DNA of 6,212 nt, taken from NCBI GenBank assembly GCA_964388085.1, contig CAYLZW010000325.1, forward strand, positions 1 through 6,212. Reading direction: 5' to 3'. The notes under the pieces are model-generated. The model saw only the letters and a program-made list of their open reading frames with translations. It was not told where the DNA came from and searched no databases. This DNA is from CAYLZW01 sp964388085 (GTDB lineage: Bacteria; Myxococcota; UBA727; CAYLZW01). The stretch's first letter is position 1. Each line of letters starts with the position of its first letter. A program made the translations under genes and the position numbers. Shown piece after piece: positions 1-6,212 of this stretch.

Positions 1-338
1 CGGCCCGTCAGGCCGAGCGCGCCTTCGTGCCGGCCCTGGTGGGGCCGCACCCGTTCCCGCGCCTCACGGACGCCGTACGCGCGTTCTCCGGCCGGGCGAT
101 CATGGGGGTCCTCGGCGCGGAGCGGCCGCTGTCGGCGCTGCTCGCGGGTGACGAGCGCTTTCGCGCGGCCGGCCTGCTCGCCGTCGTGGGGCCCGAAGGC
201 GGGCTCTCGCCGGATGAGCAGCGTGCGCTAGCGGACGCTGGCTGTGAGCCGGTGGCGCTCGGTGTACACGTGTTGCGCACGGAGACCGCGGGCCTCGCGG
301 CGCTGGCTTGCGCGCAGGTAGCGGCCGGCGTGCTGTAA
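1..338 (+). CDS. rsmE: 16S rRNA (uracil-1498-N3)-methyltransferase RsmE, C-terminal fragment
   Basis: This is the 3' part of a gene that begins before the window. The frame is open from base 3 and gives 111 residues before TAA at 336-338. RsmE is a cytoplasmic SPOUT-class methyltransferase that uses S-adenosylmethionine to methylate N3 of U1498 in 16S rRNA of the small ribosomal subunit. The visible part contains the two signatures of the C-terminal trefoil-knot domain: VVGPEGGLSPDE (GPEGG encoded at 189-203) and, about 25 residues later, LGVHVLRTETAGLAAL near the C-terminus. The first visible residues (ARQAERAFVP) match the helix that carries the conserved RQ-containing segment of the family. 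Full-length RsmE is about 240-250 residues, so the N-terminal PUA-like RNA-binding domain and the start lie outside. A GTG at 27 is an internal codon, not the start. The next gene follows 79 nt downstream on the same strand, so the operon may be co-transcribed with rsmE. Confidence 0.93.
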   Translation, partial: ARQAERAFVPALVGPHPFPRLTDAVRAFSGRAIMGVLGAERPLSALLAGDERFRAAGLLAVVGPEGGLSPDEQRALADAGCEPVALGVHVLRTETAGLAALACAQVAAGVL

Positions 339-375
339 CAGGGGTTTGTTCTTGGGTGACGAACGTGAGACCACC

Positions 376-391
376 CCGGCCGCGCGGCCGG
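376..391. repeat. Perfect 16-bp palindrome in the gap after rsmE
   Basis: CCGGCCGCGCGGCCGG is identical to its own reverse complement. It lies 38 nt after the rsmE stop and 26 nt before the preferred TTG start of the RDD gene. As RNA it could form a 6-bp all-GC stem with a GCGC tetraloop. No U-tract follows, so it is not a classical intrinsic terminator. As DNA it could be a dimer-binding operator. GC-rich palindromes of this size arise easily in such DNA, so function is unproven. It would lie inside the coding region if the upstream TTG at 346 or 352 were the true start. Confidence 0.4.
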
Positions 392-407
392 CGCTCGACG
401 AGGGACG

Positions 408-414
408 AGGAGGG
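408..414 (+). promoter_or_regulatory. Ribosome binding site that selects TTG 418
   Basis: AGGAGGG is an almost complete anti-16S complement. It lies 3-4 nt before a TTG codon at 418, a slightly short but usable spacing. It supports starting the RDD protein at 418 rather than at the in-frame TTG codons 346 or 352. Codons between 352 and 417 also use A or T at the third position more often than the body of the gene, as expected of untranslated leader. The competing site is AGGGG at 340-344, which is 7 nt before TTG 352. Confidence 0.55.
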
Positions 415-417
415 AGC

Positions 418-1419
<1,002 letters not shown>

Positions 1420-4269
1420 ATGCCTGTGGCTTCCGATCTCTCCACGTTGGTGGTCGAGGAGGGCGGCGTCCCCGCCGATCGCCTCGACGACGCCTTGCAG
1501 CGCCAGGTGCTGAGCGGCGGCGGCCTCGACACCGTGCTGCTCGAGATGGGCCTGCTCGACGAGGCCACCCTGCTTCGCTTGCTCGCGCGCAGCGAGAACC
1601 TGCCGGCCATCGGCAAGGAGGTCATCGACGGCGCCGACCGCGCCGCGGTGGACATGTTCCCGCGGCGGCTCGCCGAGAAGCACGGCATCGTGCCGCTCTC
1701 CCTCGACGGGCGCGTGCTGAGCGTCGCGGTAGCGCGCGCGCCCGACATGACGCTGCTCGACGAGATCGGTTTCATGCTCAGCGTCTACGTACGCCCGTAC
1801 GTGACGACGGAGGCGCGCGTCGCGTACGCGCTGCACCGGCTGTACGAGGTGCCGCTCGCGCCGCGTGTGGAGAGCGTGCTCGCCCTCCTCGGCGAGGACA
1901 CGGGGGAGCTGACGCCGCTGCACGTGGACGGGCCCGCCGACGACGGCGCGCCGCATCCGAACCCGCACGAGTCGGGCGCGGGTTGGTCCGTCGTGTCGGC
2001 GCGGCTCGCGGTCACGGAAGAGGACGACGAGGCGACGAGCGCTCCGGCGGGCGGCGCGACGGCGGAGGCCTCGCTCCTCGGCGGGGCCGGCCCGAGCGCG
2101 GGCGCGAACGGCGCGGCGCACGCCGCGTCCCAGGCGTCGGCCGACGAGGTCCGCGAGCGCCTGCTCGCGCGCGTCGAGGCGGAGGAGGCGGCCGAGCGCC
2201 TGCGCGAAGATCAGCGTCGTCGCGAGCGCGTGCGCTGGACCGTCGACGACGCCATCGCCGAGCTGGCGCTGACCGACGAGCGCGACGACATGCTCGACGT
2301 CGCGCTGCGCTTCGCCTACCGGCGCTTGTCGACGGTGGCCATCTTCGTCGTGCAGCGCACGGGCGCCGGCGAGAAGCGCGCGAGCTTCTCGCTCTGGGAT
2401 CTCATCCACCCGCGCCTGCGACGGAGAGACCTGGCGAGCTTCACGGTGCCTGTGACGGACGGCAGCGCGCTGGCGCGCCTGTACGAGATCCGCGGCCCCT
2501 TCCTCGGGCCCCTCAGCGAGGACGATCCGCTGGTCGGCGCCTTCGGAGCTCGCCCCCGCGCGGCCGTGCTCGTGCCGATCATGGTCGGCGACGTGCTCGC
2601 GGGCGTGCTCTACGGCGACAACGGCGAGAAGGTGGTGCCGCCGTCGAGCCTGGCCGAGCTGCACATGGTCGTGCCGCGCCTCGGCAAGGCGCTGCGGAAC
2701 CTCATCCTGCGTCGCAAGAAGGCGGCCGCCGCGGAGGAGACGGCCGAGGCCGCGAGCGCCGTCGCCGTCGAGCCGCGCGCGGTCATCGAGGCCTCCGTCC
2801 CCGTCATCGAGGTCGACCTCGACGATCTCGAGGCCGCGTCGCACGAGGGCGAGCCCGTCGTCGACGCCGGGAGCGACGCGGAGATCGACGGGCTGCTCGA
2901 AGGCCAGCTCGTGGCGGCGTCGCCCGGGAGCTTCAGCCAGACCGGCGAGCCCGTCCTCGACGAGGCCGAGCCCCACCCGGCGGCCGCTCCCGTCGCTGCG
3001 CCGGTCACGGCAGCTGCGGCGACGGGCGCCCCTCCGCCCGCGGCCCGGCCCTCCACGACCCCGCCACCGCTGCCTCCGAAGCGGCCAGCGCCCACGGCCC
3101 TTCGCGAGGGGGAGGCTGCCGCGACGAGCGCCGCGGTCGTCGAGGCCAAGCCGAAGCCAAAGGCCAGCAGCGCTACGCCGCCGCCGCTCCCGAGGCGCGC
3201 GCCGAAGCCGGCCCCCGAGCCCGCTCCGGCTGCTCCGCCGCGGCCCGCCCCGCAGCAGGCCGCTCCCGTCGTCACCGGTACCCTCCTCGACGAGCCCGAG
3301 CTGGCCACGCGCCCGCCGGCGTCGTTCGCCGCGGCTCCCGTGCAGACCCCCGGCGCCAGCGCGCGCGAGTCGCTGCTGCTCGCCACCTGGCGCGACTGGC
3401 TGAAGCACGAGGACAACGACACCGACGAGCAGCTCGGCGCGCTCCAGCAGCCGGGGGAGGCAGGCCGCACGGCGGCGAGCGCCGTCGTCGCCAAGGGCAA
3501 CGACGCGATGCCGTCGCTCGCGCGCTACTTCCCGGGCGTGCTCGCGGTGCACCCGTTCGGTCCCATGGAGCAGCGACCGGACGTCGACGACTTCTCCGAC
3601 GCCGCCGCGTGCCTCGTCCGCCTCGGCGCCGACCGAGCCGCGCCCATCCTCGTCGGCGAGCTCGGTCACGACGACCGCCTGCACCGCTACACGGCGGTGT
3701 GGCTCTTGTCGGAGCTGCACGTGCCCGCCGCGTTGCCTCGTCTGGCGCAGCGCGCGTTCGATCCCGAGCTGCGCATCGCGCTCCTGGCGCTCGAGGTGCT
3801 CGACGGCTACCGCGACGTGGCGGGCTTCCCGAAAGTGGTGGAGTGGCTACGCGAGTTCCTGCGCCGCGGCGACGTGTTCCAGCGAAAGCGCGCCATCCTG
3901 GCGGCGGCCGAGCTGAGCGATCGGGACGCGCTCGATCTGCTCGTGAACCTGCTCGGCACACGCCCGAAGGAGATCGCCGACGAGGCGCGCCGCGCGCTGA
4001 CGGACATCACGCTGCAAGACTTCGGCTTCAGTGAGCGACGCTGGCGCGCCTGGATCGCGGACAACGCCCGCCAGGCACGCACGCGCTGGCTCGTCGAGGG
4101 CCTCTCGCACAAGGACGCTGAGATCCGCGAGCGCGCCCAACAGGAGCTGAACCGGCTCACGGGCGAAAACTTCGGCTACCGCGCCGACGCTTCGCGCAAG
4201 GACCGCGAGGCGGCGATCAAGGTCTGGGACGCGTGGTGGTCCGAGCAGCCGGCCGATCGGTGGCCGTGA
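1420..4269 (+). CDS. MshEN / GAF-like / HEAT-repeat multidomain protein
   Basis: This 949-residue soluble protein has no signal peptide. ATG 1420 directly follows the previous TAG; AAGAGG at 1411-1416 can serve ATG 1420 or GTG 1426. Residues about 5-145 are a GspE/PilB N-terminal (MshEN) domain, with two 24-residue motifs at 6-29 and 35-58 joined by the canonical 5-residue spacer. The Arg and Gly of the RLG triplet are replaced in both (DLS and GLD), so c-di-GMP binding is doubtful. No Walker ATPase domain follows. Residues 150-240 are a variable acidic and Ala/Gly-rich linker, and 241-272 a charged, probably coiled-coil helix. Residues 273-430 look like a divergent GAF domain (VPVTDGSALARLYEIRGPFLG; AVLVPIMVGDVLAGVLYGDNG). 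Residues 435-645 are a Pro/Ala/Glu linker with two TPPPLP motifs. Residues about 650-949 form HEAT-type helical repeats ending in two related FG/W elements. It could be a sensor or scaffold that joins a ligand domain to a protein-binding solenoid. Domain calls for MshEN and HEAT are good, GAF moderate; the role is inferred. Confidence 0.88.
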   Translation: MPVASDLSTLVVEEGGVPADRLDDALQRQVLSGGGLDTVLLEMGLLDEATLLRLLARSENLPAIGKEVIDGADRAAVDMFPRRLAEKHGIVPLSLDGRVLSVAVARAPDMTLLDEIGFMLSVYVRPYVTTEARVAYALHRLYEVPLAPRVESVLALLGEDTGELTPLHVDGPADDGAPHPNPHESGAGWSVVSARLAVTEEDDEATSAPAGGATAEASLLGGAGPSAGANGAAHAASQASADEVRERLLARVEAEEAAERLREDQRRRERVRWTVDDAIAELALTDERDDMLDVALRFAYRRLSTVAIFVVQRTGAGEKRASFSLWDLIHPRLRRRDLASFTVPVTDGSALARLYEIRGPFLGPLSEDDPLVGAFGARPRAAVLVPIMVGDVLAGVLYGDNGEKVVPPSSLAELHMVVPRLGKALRNLILRRKKAAAAEETAEAASAVAVEPRAVIEASVPVIEVDLDDLEAASHEGEPVVDAGSDAEIDGLLEGQLVAASPGSFSQTGEPVLDEAEPHPAAAPVAAPVTAAAATGAPPPAARPSTTPPPLPPKRPAPTALREGEAAATSAAVVEAKPKPKASSATPPPLPRRAPKPAPEPAPAAPPRPAPQQAAPVVTGTLLDEPELATRPPASFAAAPVQTPGASARESLLLATWRDWLKHEDNDTDEQLGALQQPGEAGRTAASAVVAKGNDAMPSLARYFPGVLAVHPFGPMEQRPDVDDFSDAAACLVRLGADRAAPILVGELGHDDRLHRYTAVWLLSELHVPAALPRLAQRAFDPELRIALLALEVLDGYRDVAGFPKVVEWLREFLRRGDVFQRKRAILAAAELSDRDALDLLVNLLGTRPKEIADEARRALTDITLQDFGFSERRWRAWIADNARQARTRWLVEGLSHKDAEIRERAQQELNRLTGENFGYRADASRKDREAAIKVWDAWWSEQPADRWP

Positions 4270-4928
4270 GCGGGTCCACGTACCCCACACGGGAGCGCCA
4301 GGTGTCGTTGCCCGGGGGCATCACGGTGACGTGCCTCGAGGTGCGGGACGTCGACATCGTCCTCGACCGCGCCATCGAGGAGGGCACACCGCCCCCCTAC
4401 GGCGCCGTCTTGTGGGCGAGCGGCATCGCGTTGTCGCTTCGCCTCGTGGAGCGCGCGGCGCCGAGCGGCCGCCTCGAGGGCATGCGCGTCGTCGACGTCG
4501 GCTCCGGCGTCGGCCTCTGCTCGCTGGTGGCCGCGCGGCTCGGCGCCGAGGTCCTCGCGCTCGATCACGACGCCGTCGCCCGCGAGCTCCTCGTACAGGC
4601 CGCTGAACAGCAGGGCCTGCAGGTCAGCGCGCGGGACTTCGACATCTATGGCGACGAGCCGCTGCCCGCGGGCGAGCTGACGCTGTTCGCGGACCTCCTG
4701 TACGAGACGCCGCTCGCCCGCGCGACCGCGCGACGTGTGCTCGAGGTGCTGCGAGGGGGCAGCGACGTCATGGTGGGCGATCCGCAGCGAATCGGCCGCG
4801 AGGACTTTCTGCGCGATCTGAACGCTGCCGGCCAGCGCGGCGCCTTCGAGGACACGATCGTGGACGTCCCCGGCGATGAGCAACGGCAGCGGGTGGGCGT
4901 GCTCAGCTTGCGCGGAGAGCCTTCATGA
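4266..4928 (+). CDS. Class I SAM-dependent methyltransferase, ETFB-lysine-methyltransferase-like
   Basis: Starting at GTG 4266 gives 220 residues; the start overlaps the upstream TGA as GTGA, a typical coupled junction. In-frame GTGs at 4233, 4236 and 4260 would extend it by up to 11 residues into the upstream gene and look less likely. The Rossmann fold is clear: motif I VVDVGSGVGL at 75-84 binds SAM, and acidic D100 ends beta-2 (VLALDHD) and should bind the ribose. A DxxY motif (D143-L-L-Y146, in FADLLYE) follows beta-4, then VGDP at 170-173. The upstream segment PPPYGAVLWASGIALSLRLVE, DxxY and the later GDP resemble the methyltransferase-16/METTL20 group, which modifies lysines of proteins such as electron-transfer flavoprotein beta subunit. 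No ETF gene is in view, so the substrate is open; a partner encoded in the same operon is possible. The methyltransferase call is firm, the subfamily moderate. The protein has no membrane segment and acts in the cytoplasm. Confidence 0.85.
   Translation: MSGSTYPTRERQVSLPGGITVTCLEVRDVDIVLDRAIEEGTPPPYGAVLWASGIALSLRLVERAAPSGRLEGMRVVDVGSGVGLCSLVAARLGAEVLALDHDAVARELLVQAAEQQGLQVSARDFDIYGDEPLPAGELTLFADLLYETPLARATARRVLEVLRGGSDVMVGDPQRIGREDFLRDLNAAGQRGAFEDTIVDVPGDEQRQRVGVLSLRGEPS
4914..4917 (+). promoter_or_regulatory. Ribosome binding site for the AgmX/PglI-like gene
   Basis: GGAG lies 7 nt before ATG 4925, inside the 3' end of the methyltransferase gene. With the ATGA overlap it fixes this start with good confidence. 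Confidence 0.6.
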
Positions 4929-5482
4929 GCGGGGCTCGAATCATTCAATCGCCGGTGCTGCTCAGCATCGCGTCGCTCACCTGCGCGTTGCTGTTCGTGC
5001 TCGGCCTCGCCATCGCCGCGTTCCTTTTGCGAGACGCGCCCATCGCTGCTCCGCCGCGCGGCGCTGTCGTCGTGCCGCGAGACGTGGCGCGACCTCTGGG
5101 ACCGCTCGGCGTGACGACGATGAAGTCGCCGACCGCGACGACAAAGACGGCACAGAAGCGCCCGCCCCTCGGCGTCGCCGAGCGCCAATCCGCCAGCACC
5201 GCCGTCGCCCCGGCGTTTCCCGATTGCTATCGCGACGCGCGCAAGAGCGACCCGTCCCTCGCCAAGGAGGTCGAGCTCGTCGTGCAGCTCGACGCGAAGC
5301 CGAGCGGCGGTACCATCACCGGGCTGCACGTCGGTCGGGGCGGCTCACCGTTTCTGGCGGCTTGTCTACGTCGTCAGCTCGTCGGCGCCGGCTTCCCGGC
5401 GGGGGCGGACGGCGTGGGCGAGGTCCGCTGGCGGGCGCGCGTCGAAGGCGATCGTGGTGTGCTGGTCGAGATCGCGGATTGA
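4925..5482 (+). CDS. Single-pass membrane protein with AgmX/PglI-like (TonB-C-like) C-terminal domain
   Basis: The gene encodes 185 residues from an ATG that overlaps the methyltransferase stop (ATGA) and has GGAG 7 nt upstream. Residues about 10-35 form one hydrophobic segment followed by R36-D37; with few positive charges before it, this is probably a signal anchor that leaves the rest in the periplasm. Residues 37-95 are a Pro/Ala/Thr-rich spacer. Residues about 97-175 resemble the AgmX/PglI C-terminal domain common in myxobacteria: FPDCYRDARKSDPSL, a V-E-L-V-V-Q-L strand, the Gly-rich turn SGGTITGLHV, then SPFLAACLRRQL and FPAGADGVGEVRWRARVE. Its two Cys, C101 and C147, sit where members of this family often carry a pair and could form a disulfide. 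AgmX was named from adventurous gliding motility in Myxococcus, but this domain occurs in many proteins of unknown role, so motility is only one option. It is the last gene of the run before a convergent gene. Confidence 0.78.
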   Translation: MSGARIIQSPVLLSIASLTCALLFVLGLAIAAFLLRDAPIAAPPRGAVVVPRDVARPLGPLGVTTMKSPTATTKTAQKRPPLGVAERQSASTAVAPAFPDCYRDARKSDPSLAKEVELVVQLDAKPSGGTITGLHVGRGGSPFLAACLRRQLVGAGFPAGADGVGEVRWRARVEGDRGVLVEIAD

Positions 5483-5518
5483 AGGAGCAGGGGCGACGGA
5501 GCTCAAGAGCGCTCCTTC
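5481..5518. terminator. Inverted repeat spanning both convergent stop codons (possible bidirectional terminator)
   Basis: GAAGGAGC at 5481-5488 and GCTCCTTC at 5511-5518 are perfect reverse complements, separated by 22 nt. A competing hairpin uses GGAGC at 5498-5502 with GCTCC at 5511-5515 and an 8-nt loop. The element covers the plus-strand TGA (5480-5482) and the minus-strand stop (5503-5505), the place where a shared terminator would be expected. No U-tract follows on either strand, so Rho-dependent ending is equally possible. Confidence 0.4.
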
Positions 5519-6212
5519 GCGCCCTCCTCGTCACCCGCCGTCTCTTCGGACGTGGGTACGTACGGATCGTCGTCGCCGAGCGCGTACTCCACGGTGCCCT
5601 CGTCGATGGAGTACACCGGCGGCGAGTCGAGCAGCTCGAAGTGATAGGTGAGCGGCATGGCGCCGCCGCGCAGGAGGAGCTCGTGCAGGCGGCGGTCGCT
5701 GTAGGCGTCGCGCCACACGAGCTTCGCGTCCCGGCGGAGCTGTTGGACGCGCATCTTGCCGAGCAGATCGCTGAGCGCGCGAGAGGGGCGGCGCACGCAC
5801 GTCATGACGTCGCGGCGGGCCTCGGCCGCGGAGGCGCCCGTGAGGTTCTGCAGCTGCTTGACGGCGACGTCGATGGACATCTCGGCCGCGTGCAGGCCGA
5901 CCTCGATGCGCGCGAGGGCCGCGCGGTACACGCCGCGACGGGCGGCGATGAAGCGCGCGGCCGGTGAGTCTCGGAAGAGCAGCTCCCGCATCAGCTCTTC
6001 GCAGTGATGGGCCCAGCCGGCGCGCGTCTCCGTCGCCCACAGCGTCGCGGGACCGCCGCTCAGCCCGAGCGGGGCGCCGTCGCGCAACAGGCTCGTGCGC
6101 TCGCGCGCGACGGACAGCAGCAGGTGGGCGCCGGGATAGGCGTAGCAGGCGGCGAGGTTCTCGAGGTCGGCGACGCTGAAGCGCGCGAGCTCCTCCTCGG
6201 CCGGCGGCTCGA
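5503..6212 (-). CDS. DUF885 family protein, C-terminal part, with degenerate metal motif
   Basis: The minus-strand frame is open from 6210 to the stop at 5503-5505 and gives 235 residues; the N-terminal half and start lie beyond the window edge. TTG 6087 is an internal codon, because conserved family sequence continues upstream of it. The family signature is clear: AGWAHHCEELM (5995-6021 covers the first nine residues) matches the EGWAxYxE element, IEVGLHAAEMSIDVAVKQL matches the DTGxHxxxM helix, and RRPSRALSDLLGKMRVQQLR matches the Pro-Gln-Ala-x-Ser-Tyr-x-x-Gly-Lys region. DUF885 proteins normally carry HExxPGHH, a likely zinc peptidase motif. Here the aligned segment reads CYAYPGAH (6124-6147), so His, Glu and the first His after PG are gone, and the Glu before GWA is Ala. 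The protein is therefore probably a non-catalytic relative. It ends in an acidic tail of about 35 residues beyond the usual family end. It converges on the plus-strand operon with a 20-nt gap. The family call is good; loss of activity is inferred. Confidence 0.8.
   Translation of the reverse strand, partial: EPPAEEELARFSVADLENLAACYAYPGAHLLLSVARERTSLLRDGAPLGLSGGPATLWATETRAGWAHHCEELMRELLFRDSPAARFIAARRGVYRAALARIEVGLHAAEMSIDVAVKQLQNLTGASAAEARRDVMTCVRRPSRALSDLLGKMRVQQLRRDAKLVWRDAYSDRRLHELLLRGGAMPLTYHFELLDSPPVYSIDEGTVEYALGDDDPYVPTSEETAGDEEGAKERS

Noticed and set aside
1983..4034. A 683-codon plus-strand frame inside the MshEN-GAF-HEAT gene
   Set aside because: It is Arg/Ala/Gly-rich shadow sequence in another frame of a gene with clear domains, and it has no domain of its own.
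4233..4265. Upstream GTG starts (4233, 4236, 4260) for the methyltransferase
   Set aside because: They would overlap the HEAT gene by more than the typical 4 nt, have no better Shine-Dalgarno, and add residues without family similarity; GTG 4266 gives the usual GTGA junction.
4176..4883. A 235-codon minus-strand frame antisense to the methyltransferase
   Set aside because: The plus strand shows clear SAM-binding motifs and coupled junctions; the antisense product shows nothing recognisable.
4976..4984. Cys20 of the AgmX/PglI-like protein as a lipoprotein lipobox
   Set aside because: The residues before it are Ser-Leu-Thr, which do not fit the [LVI][ASTVI][GAS]C pattern, and Cys20 lies in the middle of the hydrophobic segment, so a signal anchor is more likely.
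4876..5967. A 363-codon plus-strand frame crossing the AgmX/PglI-like gene and the DUF885 gene
   Set aside because: It overlaps the AgmX/PglI-like gene in another frame and the DUF885 gene antisense. Its product is Arg-rich without any family signature.

Overview
The window is very GC-rich, and its reading frames are strongly biased to G or C at third codon positions. The protein types point to the Myxococcota (delta-proteobacterial myxobacteria): a zinc-ribbon/RDD membrane protein, a MshEN-GAF-HEAT fusion with long Pro/Ala linkers, a TonB-like AgmX/PglI-type C-terminal domain, and a DUF885 protein. The taxonomic call is an inference from domain content and base composition, because no rRNA or tRNA gene is present.

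Layout. Positions 1-338 (+) hold the 3' end of rsmE (16S rRNA m3U1498 methyltransferase). A 79-nt gap follows with a perfect 16-bp palindrome and a strong Shine-Dalgarno. Then come four tightly packed plus-strand genes: 418-1419 (N-terminal zinc ribbon, Pro/Ala linker, RDD membrane domain), 1420-4269 (949-aa MshEN/GAF-like/HEAT protein), 4266-4928 (class I SAM methyltransferase resembling ETFB lysine methyltransferases) and 4925-5482 (single-pass membrane protein with an AgmX/PglI-like C-terminal domain). The junctions are stop directly followed by start (0 nt), GTGA (4-nt overlap) and ATGA (4-nt overlap). This is the pattern of one translationally coupled operon, possibly read through from rsmE. 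On the minus strand, 5503-6212 is the C-terminal part of a DUF885 protein that runs off the window. It converges on the operon with a 20-nt gap, and an 8-bp inverted repeat spans both stop codons.

How the genes may work together. rsmE is housekeeping. The next four genes look like an accessory envelope or regulatory module: two membrane proteins, a cytoplasmic multidomain scaffold or sensor, and a possible protein-modifying methyltransferase. No shared function can be proven from sequence. The two most interesting points are both signs of degeneration in recognisable folds. The MshEN domain keeps the exact 24-5-24 spacing of the c-di-GMP-binding motifs but has lost their Arg and Gly residues. 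The DUF885 fragment keeps its fold signature but has lost the His-Glu metal motif, so it looks like a pseudoenzyme. I see no mobile element, CRISPR array, tRNA or rRNA. No stretch of 300 bases lacks a gene.
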